Shown in pieces: positions 47,601 through 59,400 of a DNA stretch of 64,000 nucleotides. The notes below the pieces were generated by a model. It was given only the letters and a program-made list of their open reading frames with translations, was not told the DNA's origin and did no database searches. The position numbers and the translations under genes were made by a program. Origin of the DNA: Hydractinia symbiolongicarpus (Eukaryota > Cnidaria > Hydrozoa > Anthoathecata > Hydractiniidae); the NCBI RefSeq assembly GCF_029227915.1, contig NC_079875.1, positions 14,009,001-14,073,000 of the forward strand. The letters are read 5' to 3'. Numbering within the stretch: the stretch's first letter is position 1; the number at the start of each line of letters is the position of its first letter.

Positions 47601-47778
47601 CCACTCCAATCGCCCCAAAAACAAAACCAACAACAACAACAAAAGATTTTCATGCGTATTACTTTTAAAACTATAAGACACAACAAATCGCACTGCATAC
47701 CGTTCTTGTTAAATGAGTAGAAGCGAGACAGAGAGGTGCTAATATTAAAATTGTTACAAACAATCCAAAGTCTTTCAT
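41618..47778 (-). CDS. GLMP: Glycosylated lysosomal membrane protein (GLMP / NCU-G1)
   Basis: GLMP is a highly glycosylated type I lysosomal membrane protein; in mammals it is the accessory subunit that stabilises the transporter MFSD1. Four exons (47701-47778, 46520-46948, 42201-42709, 41618-41792) join in phases 0, 0 and 2 and encode 396 residues (human 406). Exon 1 is a signal peptide (MKDFGLFVTILILAPLCLAS). Matches I recall to the human protein include HYVWCAINRP, IMFKVQAHTK, LDDEYTPGIFNI, TWKPVAYDKPERSRK, FFGVNVTFGSS and SGLGAPGIVILI. Several N-x-S/T sites lie in the lumenal part. One membrane helix is at about residues 357-381, followed by RRVRLSRRSK. The last residues, KYSQIN, contain a YSQI (Y-x-x-hydrophobic) sorting signal equivalent to the YQSIN end of human GLMP. 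Intron 2 (3.8 kb) holds a 2.5-kb transposon and a duplicate of the gene's own 3' end. Confidence 0.93.
43890..45204 (+). pseudogene. P2X7 cytoplasmic-domain-like pseudogene inside the transposon
   Basis: From the ATG at 43890 the frame reads MNENNSQVLGFQFEPERTA, later KCERMPSEV and a stop. In a shifted frame it continues CFCCHETDS. This fits the cysteine-rich C..MPTE.E..CC.E core of the cytoplasmic (ballast) domain of P2X7 receptors. The frame is cut after ETDS by a 961-bp insertion. After a possible acceptor (ATTTTTCAG), 45142 onwards reads KKCITEHEEFRALVLLKSTL, the CIT.H..F module of the same domain, then a stop. The copy is therefore broken by a frameshift, an insertion and an early stop. 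Assignment rests on remembered motifs. Confidence 0.55.
44078..45038. mobile_element. Nested 961-bp inverted-repeat element
   Basis: CAGTCTTTTTCAGGA at 44078-44092 is exactly inverted at 45024-45038. GACTCT is duplicated on both sides (44072-44077 and 45039-45044). Both ends also carry GTGCGAT/GCACG-rich sub-terminal repeats. There is no transposase. It inserted into the P2X7-like frame, so it is younger than the host transposon. Confidence 0.8.
46061..46237 (-). repeat. Duplicate of the GLMP 3' end inside GLMP intron 2
   Basis: This matches 41382-41656: two 25-bp units, the AT-rich 3' flank and, on the minus strand, the last GLMP codons with their stop (46198-46233, reading SRRFKNSQIH against the gene's SRRSKYSQIN). 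The tyrosine of the sorting signal and the membrane helix are missing, and no splice acceptor is apparent. It is a partial tandem duplication that should be silent unless used as an alternative terminal exon. Confidence 0.85.
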
Positions 47779-50700
47779 ATTTGATTGTATTATACACCTA
47801 AAAAAGACAATCAATGCAACTGTAACACTGTGGATGGACCCAGCTACCCTAACATTCATGATAACAAAAAAAAATGTTAACAATAGAAAAAACGTTTAGA
47901 TACATATTTCTAACCAAGAGACTAAAAACCAGGACGGCAGCAGAAGTTGCTATGGGACACATACTTAAATGACATACACAAGGACTATGCAAAGAAAAAC
48001 AACATTTGCTGGAATAAATTGTTAAGTTATGACCATGTCAATAGACCGGGACAGGTCTTTTTCAAGGGCTGATCCCAACCAATTTAGGCATCGGTATATC
48101 GATTTTGGGAACATATAATTTGGGCGGCCAAGTTAGAGAAACGTAACTTAAAATGCTTTAGAGCTGCTTTATTTCTTATTTTCTGGATATTTTTAGACTC
48201 TTAAAACCACAGAAAAGAGATATTTTCATAAAGAAACTATGTTCTTTACTAAAAAAGAAGACAGTGCATATGCTAAGCCACGTATTTCTTTTGCCCTAAA
48301 ACAATTTCATTTGCGGCGCCATCGACGCCCAAAATAAATTACTGGTTCAACCCCTGTTTTTATACAACTTTTTACATTACAAGTTGTTTAACCATTTACT
48401 GTATTATGGAAAGGAAAAAATAGGGAATTTTCCTTTGGCCAAGGGAGTTTTAGAGTAAAAATTTAGTAAGCTGCTGGCAGTCACTCTATATGAGCTTTAA
48501 ATTTTGCATGTGTGTGGGCATGAGCATGAACCTTTTGACTGGATATGTTTAGCCATAAGTAGCACACTTATCCACCTTTCGTGAAGCCATGCAAACACCT
48601 CGGCCAAATTTCATTTTGTTATATGGATATAACACTGCCCTTACTCTAACTTAGCCCTAATATAAACAAAACAAATCATCAGCAGTGTCACTAGTGTAAA
48701 CCTGTCTTTTGAAAAAAAAAGTTTTGTATATATATGCGGTTACAGCTGAAAGCTTAATAAGAAATAATTACCAATAACTTGAATTATTCATATCCTGTAT
48801 AGGAACTGTAAATATATTCTACCAAAAATAATAGTTTTCTTCCTTTTGTAATTCTTGTTGTGAGAAAGAGACATATAATGCTTGACTGGAAATGTGAATT
48901 TGTTTATTCTGTTTGGGCACCTATCATACGTGTCACTAAAATGGAACATTTTATATAATTTTAATTCAGTCCATAGCAAAGAAAACCTCAGAGTTGGTAT
49001 ATTTAACAGGAATTGATCCTACATGCACAAATCTAGCACACCTAAGATTTTCTGTTACATATAAGTTAACCTTTGCTATTGCTAGAGACCAAAAAATTAC
49101 CACAAATATAAAACAGATACAAACTCAAAGAAAACACAAATACATAACATTGCATCAACCAAATAATCTTAAATGGAGACGTACATTGTACTAAAATGAG
49201 ACCTAAAATCACTGAAAATTTGGTATGCACTGTTCTTAATTTAATGTATATATTCTATCATAAACACTTTTCTATAAGAGCCAGTAGAATCTAACACGAT
49301 GGTGGCCGTTTTTTATTTTTTAAACATTTTTTAGTCTGTTTTTTTTTCTTTTTTTTTGTTAACTGACAAAATTTAGGCTCGTTTTGTTCATTTTTTTTAT
49401 GGAAAAAAGATCAACATAATTATGTCGATGAATGATTGCAAGCAAAAACAATTATTGACAGCATTTATCAAGAGAAGTTGGAAGGCAGGGTGCCACATAA
49501 ACATTTTTTTGCTCTTAGTACCTTTCAAAACATCAACTATATTGAAAAAAGATTTTTTCATCAATTTTTGATATTAAAAAAACTAAAATTTAGGTAGGAA
49601 TTAACAATCACAAAACAGTGAGAAATAATCACGAATACTATAAGAATATTTCCACCCATGCTATATCAAATGTAAGTGGTGTATCTCATTTCACAATTTT
49701 ATTTTTAAAGCTACTATATTCAAACCATCAAACTCATGCACAGTACTTTGACCTCTGGATGGTGTGCACAAAAATAGCCACAAATTATCTTAAGACATTC
49801 TGAGAAAATTAGAGAAGAAACGCTGTTTGTTTTTAGTGTTTTTTAATTTTACAAGATTTTTGAAAGACTCTCAAGGGAGCAAGGAGGAAGGGTAGGGTGT
49901 AAACCTCACCATCAAAAAAACATAAGTGTGGAAAGAATTAACTGGTGTGGCACCTTTACCGTACGAAATAACCAATTCCAGTTCCTTTTTGATCTTCCAT
50001 TTTTTTCGATCTTGAAATTAATAAAATATAGTTTGCATGTAGTTTAGACATGTCTAGTCTATATCAACCTGTTGGCTTTTCAATTTATTTTTTGCACATT
50101 AGCAAGAATCCTGTTAAAATGTAAACATTGAAACTCGCATTGTCCATTATATAGCTAGCTAAAATCACACACAAGTGAAGATGAAACATATAAATCTGCT
50201 AATTCTATAGAATGGTTAGCTATACTGTGTTTCGGAAATTTAACTTTTATGATATACAGGGTAGGATCTCCAACTTAGGCAAAGAAGACTAGACATGTAG
50301 GCCATGTAAATGTATAGCGTTTGGCCACATCCATATACTAGCTAGCTTGCTAGCTAGCTTTGTAATGATATAACTTTCTCTCTTTTGCAGGATTAAGCAC
50401 GTTTACGTTCACTACCTAGCACTACGCATAGCCCTGTCCCTAGGAGCATTAAGCACTCTGGTGATGTTCTGCCTGGATTATGAACGCTTCCCGGATTAAG
50501 TACGGCAGCTTGCCCCATTTGTAAACTTGGCAAAAAATATTTAATTGGGTCAACATAATCGTAATTGACCAGCTTATTATGTACGACAGTTAAAAAATAT
50601 TATTTGCACTTTTAAAATGAACATAATCAGCAGGCTCATATATCATTCGTCATCACTTGTGACAAGCAAATGGCCCTGGTGGCAAAGTTATTATTGTTCT

Positions 50701-52339
50701 CAAATGAAACAAAATTTATTGGAAACTAAATTTTGGGAATCGCAAGTTTAATTACTTTCACCAAACTTAATTCCCGCAAAACGAATAATTTAGGCCATCC
50801 TAAGAGTTCAATTCTTACGAAAAATAAAAATGAGCCCACCCTTATCCACAAATTTAGTTCCGTGAAATTTAGTTACTTCAAAGTATATTATGTTGAAATG
50901 AACTCACAAGAGGAGCTTATACTAAGAATTACGTTGAGACTGTTTTCACCTCCAGTTTGGTGTTTTGTCCTGCAGAGAAAAATTATGTCGAGATTTTTTT
51001 CTTTCGCTATGCCTAGTCAATATTTCATTCACAAAAGACAAAGAAAATGTCAATCACAGCCTGCCTGGCCAGCCATTATATTAACGTTCACAATCCGGCC
51101 ACTACAACAATCACAGCAAAAAACATAATCGGGTCATGCACACATAATCTGACCGTCCTGTTTATAAACAGGCTGTTTTTACAATCCAGGCAGCACGGTG
51201 ACATGTGGTATGATCGCCTGCGACCTAGTTAGGGTAAACAAGTTTCAATACCATAAACACGAGGGTGCCGATAAGCTGCATACCCCGTATTAAGTGCGGG
51301 CGTTTTCGAGTGAGTTCGGCATTTTGAAAAAAAAATCAAGTATTTGCCCGAAAACCCCGAATACACCCGAACAATGCCCGAAAAAGAAAAGAAAAACAGA
51401 CACTAATGATTCAAAAAACTATAAAAATTAAAATAAACTTACTATGTGGCAGCGAAGTTCTTAAAAGAACTGATTTTGATAGTTTAAAATAAGATTTACT
51501 TGATAAGTAACTTATATATAAACTTCATTAACTCCTTTATCTTCGAGCGCCTCCTTTATCCTCTGAATGGTATATGTCACAAGGAATTACATTTCGGGAA
51601 TGTTCGCCCGAACTCACTCTTACATATGCGGGTGTTTGCGGCTTATTGGCACCCTCTTCCATAAACTATGAATTGACAATGGTTTGCAGTTCAAACTTCA
51701 TACTAGCTCAGCTGAGAAGCCAAGATACGGCAAAACAAGCCTTGGGATAAAGTTAAAAATTTGCATTATTTCCATAAACTTTGATGCTAAATTCACATTT
51801 AAAATATCCAAGGACAGGCTTGTTTCCACAACGACACAACTGCCGCGCGCCCAACTGGCTCATTGGCAATTGGTAGTAGCTAGGCTTCAACAAGAGTTAC
51901 AGGAAATAGAGGGAGAAGAGGCATTCACGATTGCAGACACAACACTAGCTCACACAGAGTTACATCCGAAAACCGAACTGAATAAAATGATCAGATTGGA
52001 TGATTCCAACTACTTTGCGTTGCTGCATCCACAGCTCACGGTGCAATATTGCTTTCTAGTGACCATCATGTGATTCAAACACGCGGGCATACGCAGAAGA
52101 AGAGCTCTTTTCTGCGTTTGAGTATGTGGTCTCGATTTTTCGAATTTTTATTCAACGAGGGATACGCGGTCAAGTCAACTCACTCAAACTCACTCAAAAA
52201 TTTGGAATTTGAAATATATGAATTTATGCCAATAAAGAGTATGATTATATGATTAAAGAGAGTTTTTAAATTGAGTGAAATTAAGTGAGGTGGTTGTGGT
52301 TGATTTTTAAAAGTTCCTGTTGTACGCGTGTGATTCAAA
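47779..52339. other. Intergenic stretch between GLMP and ENSA/ARPP19 (head to head)
   Basis: The two genes diverge from here, so it should contain both promoters. No gene was found. Features: a CTAGCTAGCTTGCTAGCTAG run near 50337-50360, a stretch at 50700-50900 with repeated AATTTAGTTCCGTGAAATTT-type motifs, and a hAT-type MITE at 51.26-51.66 kb. Open frames at 50733-51128 and 51684-52073 have repeat-like or unrecognised composition and I do not support them as genes. Confidence 0.45.
51259..51658. mobile_element. 400-bp hAT-type MITE with 8-bp target duplication
   Basis: CCATAAAC flanks both ends (51251-51258 and 51659-51666). The termini are ACGAGGGTGCCGATAAGC and the inverse of AAGAGGGTGCCAATAAGC, with further sub-terminal similarity (CCCGTAT / CCCGCATAT) and several copies of GCCCGAA. 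An 8-bp duplication is the mark of hAT elements. No coding potential. Confidence 0.82.
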
Positions 52340-54664
52340 ATGGCCACATTCAAGGCTCCACAAGAGGTAAATGACTAGGTCCTAGTATATTGTGTAATTA
52401 GTGAGGCTAACCATAGCTACCCTAGTCTAGTCCTAGCCTCTCTAATTGCACAATATACCCTGTTAAAGCTCATTTAAACTGCAAATGTTTAAACTTTAAC
52501 AGTCAGGTATCTGAAAATTAAGTTGTCATGCCGCCGAATTATGATAGCATCGTATTTGGACTATTTTATATTTTATATTGTAAGTTTGTTCAACAACACC
52601 AAAACTATTCAGCGATTTGGTTTAGCTTTGTTGCTGTAGTGATGATTAACATAACCGTTTTTAACTAGTTCTCAGGACCCTTTTTCGCATTTTAAAACAA
52701 AACACAATAATAATGGTGTGTAATGGCTGTGGGGAGATAACAAGCGTATCATATTTTTTTGTCATTCTAGCTTTTCCGACTCAGTATATCAAAAATTCCC
52801 ATCAAAAATAGAGTCTGTTGGATGAGCAAATATTTGTGACGTCCACCTAACGAAAAGTAACCACAATAAAAACCTGTCCGGAAATGATGATTGGCTATCT
52901 AGATTTTGGTCCAAAAAATTATCTTCGCTTAAACTTCCTAACATTGTTCAAAAAAATGTGTAATAGCTCTGCACTCTCTAGAACTTGGAAACTTTCACCT
53001 CCCAAAAAATTGTTACAACGTCAAATTGAATTGCTGAATTTTAAGCACCTTTAAAAGTCGAAGTCTTCTAACAAATCCCTCACCCTCAATTGCAGCATTT
53101 GTCAAAAAAGCACCTTATAAGTAGTATATGCAGGTTGTGTTTTCGTTATAACTAAGTTCATCAAGTTAAAGCAAAATTGCTATCACTTTTCCACCAGTCA
53201 TCTTTCCCTGTCTAATTTTCCTGGTGTGTCCACATGGGAACACACTAAGGAAATTAGACAGACCTCTTCTACAAGCAATACAAGAATTAATTATATTTGT
53301 CCTGTTAAATGAGGCCATTGATTATGTGCCACCATTGAGCACTCATGCAAAAAAATCTAAAATTTAATAAGCACCCAGGGCGTTTGAATTATTAAGGTAT
53401 ATTGTACCCTAATTGCTGTTATCTGTGACTGTTAAATACGGTCTTATAAGAGCCAGTAAAATGTGATGGTCACATTTTACTGTTCTATTTCTGAAACATT
53501 TTCCAGCCTGACTTGTTCTTACTTTGTTTTTCTGTAAGAAAACACATATTAGTTGTAAGCTTTTCAGGATTTTTTTATGGAACTCATTTTTGTGGATTTG
53601 GTCCACTTTCTGTCCTCGCAAAATCCATGTGACCATGCATCATGTGGTCAAACTCCCAAAAACATTGCAGATAGGATTCGATGGGACTTAACACTCCACA
53701 AGGAGTCAGGGGAACCTGTTGTGTATCTGAAGTTAATGTGATAGTAGTATAACTTTTGTTTGTCATCGTGCAGTTTATGTATATCTTGAGGGAAGCCAGT
53801 TATTCTTGCATTAAGTGCCAGTAGGCCTCCACTCTACAAGGAAGTAATTTATCCTCATATATGTCCTCACTTCGCCTTTGTTTATTATGTTATTTTGGAA
53901 CATGGACAAAAAAGGGCAATAACGGAAGTTCGGCTTTTTATGTAACTTTTTTCCTTCGAATTACATTTCCCTAAAGCCATTAACCACTGCAACAATTTTA
54001 CAGATAATTTTCATGGACCACTCTGCCTTAGCACTTTGCTCTAGCACTTTGCTCTATTGTCTGTTGTGTAATACATCGTCTGTGACGGAGGGTGTAGAGC
54101 AAAAGCTGATGAACATGAAAAGCTAAGTGATGTGTAAATATTTTGTTTAGTCAGCGATGTTTACTCAATTCTTTGCCTAACTGCTTTTTAATGAATGGAT
54201 ACTTTTTTAGATATCAGAAGCAGACCGTTTTAAGCAGAAGTTTCCTGGACATGGTGTGCCCAAGCAATCAGATTTCTTGAGGAAACGATTACAAGGAAAA
54301 GGAGGGGTAAGTTGTGAAGTAGAATTGTGGTTAAAATCAGATTTGTTTGTTTTCTTGATTTTCTCCGTTGATATACAAACAGTTAACAAAAGGATTCTGT
54401 TTTTGTTTTATTTATTTTTAGGCAAAATATTTCGATTCAGGTGATTACAATGTAGCAAAAAGCACCAAAAAGAAAGACGCAACTATCGTGATTGGCAAGG
54501 CGATTCCCACGCCCGATAATCTGCCGCAGCGAAAGCCATCTTGTAGTAAACAAAGTAGTTTGCTAGAAGGCGATACGCCGCACCCTCACCCGAGCGACGA
54601 GAAGGAAACGCCGACCGTAGATTCCGACGAGCAAAAATCGAATCAAGTCGTAATGGACGAATGA
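52340..54664 (+). CDS. ENSA: Endosulfine ENSA/ARPP19 (PP2A-B55 inhibitor)
   Basis: When phosphorylated by Greatwall/MASTL, endosulfines inhibit PP2A-B55 and allow mitotic entry. Three exons in phase 0 (52340-52366, 54211-54306, 54422-54664) encode 121 residues. The core is highly conserved: [16 protein letters not shown], then [14 protein letters not shown] (residues 42-55), with the FDSGDY motif and the Greatwall-site serine at position 47. [13 protein letters not shown] follows, where the RKPS serine (81) corresponds to the PKA site of vertebrate ENSA/ARPP19. The C-terminal 40 residues are acidic and Ser/Pro-rich ([17 protein letters not shown]) and not conserved. The first exon codes for only nine residues (MATFKAPQE) before a 1.8-kb intron, so alternative N-termini are possible. 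Invertebrates usually have one gene for both vertebrate paralogues. Confidence 0.93.
53210..53259. repeat. 50-bp hairpin in ENSA intron 1
   Basis: GTCTAATTTTCCTGGTGTGT pairs with ACACACTAAGGAAATTAGAC around a CCACATGGGA loop. It may be a very small MITE; no target duplication was confirmed. Confidence 0.7.
53455..53481. repeat. Perfect 12-bp-arm palindrome
   Basis: AGTAAAATGTGA, a TGG spacer, then TCACATTTTACT. The preceding TAAGAGCCAGTA also occurs near 49275, so the palindrome may belong to a dispersed repeat. Confidence 0.7.
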
Positions 54665-54746
54665 CGAGGAGAAAGTCTGAAAGATGCATGTTTCGTATTG
54701 GGCTGACAAATTCTTTCATTTACTTCTCAACGTGAAAAAGGGGTTG

Positions 54747-54752
54747 AATAAA
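54747..54752 (+). terminator. ENSA poly(A) signal
   Basis: AATAAA 83 bases after the ENSA stop, followed within 30 bases by a T-rich stretch. Confidence 0.7.
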
Positions 54753-55571
54753 GACGTTTTTCTGTTTTTGTTCTATTTTTAGTGGCGTTTAAAAAGTTTC
54801 TCTTTTTACGGTGTCTTTTTCCTTTCTCTTTACGACAAGTGAGCATGCATTAGCTTGTATATAGTGTATATATTCATTTTGTCCACGTCCTACCCGTGTT
54901 AATTCTGTACGTTAAAACAAATTTCTACATCGAAAAGTACCTACTGTCTCTTTTTTTATGTGAGTTCATACATGAAGGTACAGTGTGTAATTTAGAAAAT
55001 GTTAAAAATTGACTTGATCTTGTCACGATGATGTCCTTGATGGCCTTACATGCTTCCCATTTTGTGATTTAGAACTTTCATCGAAACATCTTTCTTACAA
55101 TAAGGGTATTCAAGGCCTTTCGTTACATGCTTTCGAAAGTTCTTATGTTTTGAATTTGAGTTAATTGTTCACTACACGCAGTGAATTGAGTAAATTTGTA
55201 CTTCACACAAAATCCGATAAGTAATAAGCGAATTATCCATCCACCAACTTGACAGGTTGCTGGGTTCATAGGAACGAAGTTGCATAGGGTATAGTAATAG
55301 GAGCTTAACTAATGCTCTTTTATTACCAACAATGGTCGAATTGTGCATATATTTTTGTCTCAAATTGTAGCCAGCAAGGCGACTTTACGGATATATTAGC
55401 CATGTCTGCAGTGATAACTAAGGACACAATTTCTTTTATTCCGATTGTTAATTATAATAACGAAGCAACTTTATTAAAACCCTAGTTTTTATTTTAAGTT
55501 TAAAGAAACCATGATGGTACGACCTTTTTTGGTATAACTTTAATATAACTGTTTAAGTCACACTCTCACAA

Positions 55572-55703
55572 TCTATATTATAATGCCCGTATACGTCTGC
55601 CTGTCACGCAAAATGGTAGCTTAGCTGCGCAATAGCGAAAAGCACGCAATGCGGTATAAAAAGGACGGGCGAACCCGTGGATTTTCCACGGGCTAACGAC
55701 TAG
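55572..55703 (+). mobile_element. Mini-Helitron C, complete
   Basis: 132 bp beginning TCTATATTATAATGCCCGTA after an A and ending GGGCTAACGACTAG before a T. The hairpin CCCGTGGATTTTCCACGGG stands eight bases before the CTAG. All Helitron end rules (TC, hairpin, CTRR, A/T target) are met. It is related along its length to elements A and B at 37.5-37.8 kb. Confidence 0.75.
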
Positions 55704-56410
55704 TATCTAACAAATGACACTGTAAATACGTACAAATGCGATTCAATTGCTTTACTTTTTAATAATTTACAAAATATATTTCTTGTATACATGAATAATT
55801 AAAAATTGAGAAAAAATAAAGTGTAGAAAAATAACATCGTAAGGTTATAAAATTACAAAATACATTTTTAGCGCATTAACAACTGTATTTCCTCAAATAA
55901 GCGCCATAAACGCGACTAACATTTAATTTTCTTTTCCAGAAATAATTACTGGAATCACTTATATCCTTGTTTACTCTTTCAATGAAATTTTTTAAATAAT
56001 CCTGCCCTGAAATAAGCTTCGCCCTCTAACAAGCGCCGTACCTGAAAGCATTAAAGTTAAATAAACGCCGTCACGCTTATCTAAGTAAAATACGACATTC
56101 AACACAAATTGACAAACATTATATTGTCTTCCCCAGTTTCCAGTTAAATAAAACGGCTTAAGAATAATCGTAAAATAGGGGATTAATTTTTTTTAAAGGG
56201 CGATAAAAATTTTTTTCGACGAATTATATATTGAAATACTGACTTATAAACAGTGCAGAATTGTCTAGAAATCCCAAAATGATAAATAATTTATCTATAA
56301 CTTTAAACAGCTTAAAAATGAATATTTGGACCACCTTTAAAACTTCTATGGACCTACAAAATGTAAAAAAATAAAATTTAATGAAAATAACATCTCAAAT
56401 TAATACTGCG

Positions 56411-59400
56411 CTAATGATCAAGCCATCCTAATTTCGATAAAACTTTCCGAAATTCTTCATCTCTTCGTCTTCTCGATAATTCTGAATCCTACGATATATA
56501 AAAGCAGAAGACTTAACCGTTAAACGCTTTAATTTTGTGACTATAGAGAGCAACTGGTTTAATCCAGAACCTGTTTTTTTAAAAACAAAAATCCATGAAA
56601 TTGTACCGATAGCACTGCTAAAAATATCCGGACAGGTAAATTTTATTATGCATGAATTCGTGGAGCATAATTCCGCTTAAGAAATGTACAGTGTACAGTC
56701 AAACTGGTAATTACGGATACCCATGGAGAAAATCCGAAAGACTCTAATCGATTGAGGGATTAAGAACGGCCAGTTATGTAGTAATTTTAAAGTTAGTAAT
56801 TTTCGGACAATTTAGAACGTTTGGGGTATAGAAAAGTACAAAAGCCGTTCTATTTTTAGAAGATTTTGACAAACTTTATACCATTAAAGAGTTAAACTAA
56901 TGATCTTTTCTGGCAAACATACTGACATGCGAAAAAGCTACTACATGGAAAGAACAAAATTTTACATTTTAGGAAAAATCAATTTTTTGGTCAAGTATTT
57001 AGGTTATTAAGGGTTAAGTCCACTTCGATCGCAATACACGACACAACCCTAAGCGGCACAATGTCTACTGTGGACGCAGAAATGCGCGCACAAACTCAAA
57101 ATGGCAGCTTTTCAGGCTAACTTATTGGTCGAAATCATGAAATTACGTTATTACTTTCTATTTTTAGAAGATTTTGACAAACTTTATACCAGTAAAGAGT
57201 TAAACTAATGATCTTTTCTGGCAAACATACTGACATGCGAAAAAGCTACTACATGGAAAGAACAAAATTTTACATTTTAGGAAAAATCAATTTTTTGGTC
57301 AAGTATTTAGGTTATTAAGGGTTAAGTCCACTTCGATCGCAATACACGACACAACCCTAAGCGGCACAATGTCCACTGTGGACGCAGAAATGCGCGCACA
57401 AACTCAAAATGGCAGCTTTTCAGGCTAACTTATTGGTCGAAATCATGAAATTACGTTATTACTTTCTATTTTTAGAAGATTTTGACAAACTTTATACCAG
57501 TAAAGAGTTAAACTAATGATCTTTTCTGGCAAACATACTGACATGCGAAAAAGCTACTACATGGAAAGAACAAAATTTTACATTTTAGGAAAAATCAATT
57601 TTTTGGTCAAGTATTTAGGTTATTAAGGGTTAAGTCCACTTCGATCGCAATACACGACACAACCCTAAGCGGCACAATGTCCACTGTGGACGCAGAAATG
57701 CGCGCACAAACTCAAAATGGCAGCTTTTCAGGCTAACTTATTGGTCGAAATCATGAAATTACGTTATTACTTTCTATTTTTAGAAGATTTTGACAAACTT
57801 TATACCAGTAAAGAGTTAAACTAATGATCTTTTCTGGCAAACATACTGACATGCGAAAAAGCTACTACATGGAAAGAACAAAATTTTACATTTTAGGAAA
57901 AATCAATTTTTTGGTCAAGTATTTAGGTTATTAAGGGTTAAGTCCACTTCGATCGCAATACACGACACAACCCTTAGCGGCACAATGTCCACTGTGGACG
58001 CAGAAATGCGCGCACAAACTCAAAATGGCAGCTTTTCAGGCTAACTTATTGGTCGAAATCATGAAATTACGTTATTACTTTCAGCGTTCATAAAAAATGA
58101 TTTTGCTTTTTTAAACGAACAGGCGGACAAAAGCGCTTCTATATATTGCGCAATATTGAGCACTTTGACGCGTGCGTCTTGAACCGACGTGCTAAAATAT
58201 CGAAGTGGACTTTAGCCTTTAAGCAGGCGTCAGAAGGCGCGTCCACCCTGTTGTGTGTTTTCTGTTGTTACATGAATGTCTACTATGTATAAAGGATTGA
58301 TTGTAACGTGTGTCCAACTGTCCTTTTAATCAAGCTAACATTACTAATGAATCGACTTCTTAATAGCGAAATAAATAATTCATGTTTAGTCAGACCGAAG
58401 GAAACGTCAAACCTGTGGAGAATTATATAGTGTCTTACTTTCCACAGTATAACCATGCCATCGTTCCCACACGAAATAAAACCTTCCTTTCCACACTTAA
58501 TCACAGACTAAACAAAAAAAAATAAATATATATAAAAAACATCATCAAAGAAACAATATTACGTGAAATGTATGAGCGGAGTATAAAAATGTTTTAAAAA
58601 AAACAATGCATGCTTTATTTATAAGCAACACGAGGCTTAAATCCGAAAAAACCGAAACATTTAGTAAGCAACATGAGGCTTAAATCCGAAAAAATCGAAA
58701 CATTTGGCAAGTAACATGAGGCTTAAATTCGGAAACCTCGAATCATCTGGTAAGCAACACGTCATCTCAAAGTAGTCAAAAAATAAACAAAAACAGGGAT
58801 TATTAAAACAACTGATTTCCGAGACAAATCATGTTCGAAAAATTAGGCACCTTTATTACTTGAATTTCGGGCACATCTAATTTTCGCGCAGGGGCAAAGC
58901 GCGAAAAAATGGTTTATTTAAAATTATATGCGCGCGAAACAATTTTTCGTTCCATATTTGTTCCATATTTGTATCATGCTTCTTTCAATTATCAATTACA
59001 ATTATAGTTCGTCCGTCATTTGTCCGACTTTATTTGTCAATCCCTACCGTCAAGGTGGAGGGACTCGTTTTCTCAACGTCGTCTCCTTGTTCATTACTCT
59101 TGTTTTCTAACTCGTTGGCAATGCCAGATCCATTAAAAACAATAAAATGCGCGAAATTTAGACATGCGCGAAATTTAAACATGCGCGAAATTTAGACATG
59201 CGCGAAATTTGAGTGATTTAAAGTAAGTTTAATGCGGAAAAACTCTCAAAACTTTCATGCTGGATGTTGTATATAAATAACATGATATAAAAACTACAAA
59301 CTATAAAAATTTATCAATTACCTGGACAGAGCTGGAGTGGGCCAAACACATTCCAACCAGCTCGAGTTTGATTGGAAACACACGACAATCTTGAATTCTA

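Larger units (their letters stand above)
54665..56410. other. Intergenic stretch between ENSA and WDR41 (tail to tail)
   Basis: Contains the ENSA 3' UTR, a mini-Helitron and, at 55.89-56.09 kb, AAATAAGCGCC / ACAAGCGCCG-type motifs. Related GCGCTAATAA motifs occur at 41.91-42.02 kb inside the last GLMP intron. No gene was found. Confidence 0.45.

Noticed and set aside
47582-47797. Minus-strand frame at the GLMP start
   Set aside because: It is a shifted frame over GLMP exon 1; the real signal peptide starts at 47778 in another frame.
50733-51128. 131-codon plus-strand frame
   Set aside because: The first part is built on repeated AATTTAGTTCCGTGAAATTT-like motifs and the rest resembles nothing; no splice sites or initiation context were seen.
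51684-52073. 129-codon plus-strand frame with QLAHWQLVVARLQQELQEIE
   Set aside because: The middle looks protein-like, possibly a transposon trace, but the ends do not. No splice signals or family could be assigned, so it was not called as a gene.
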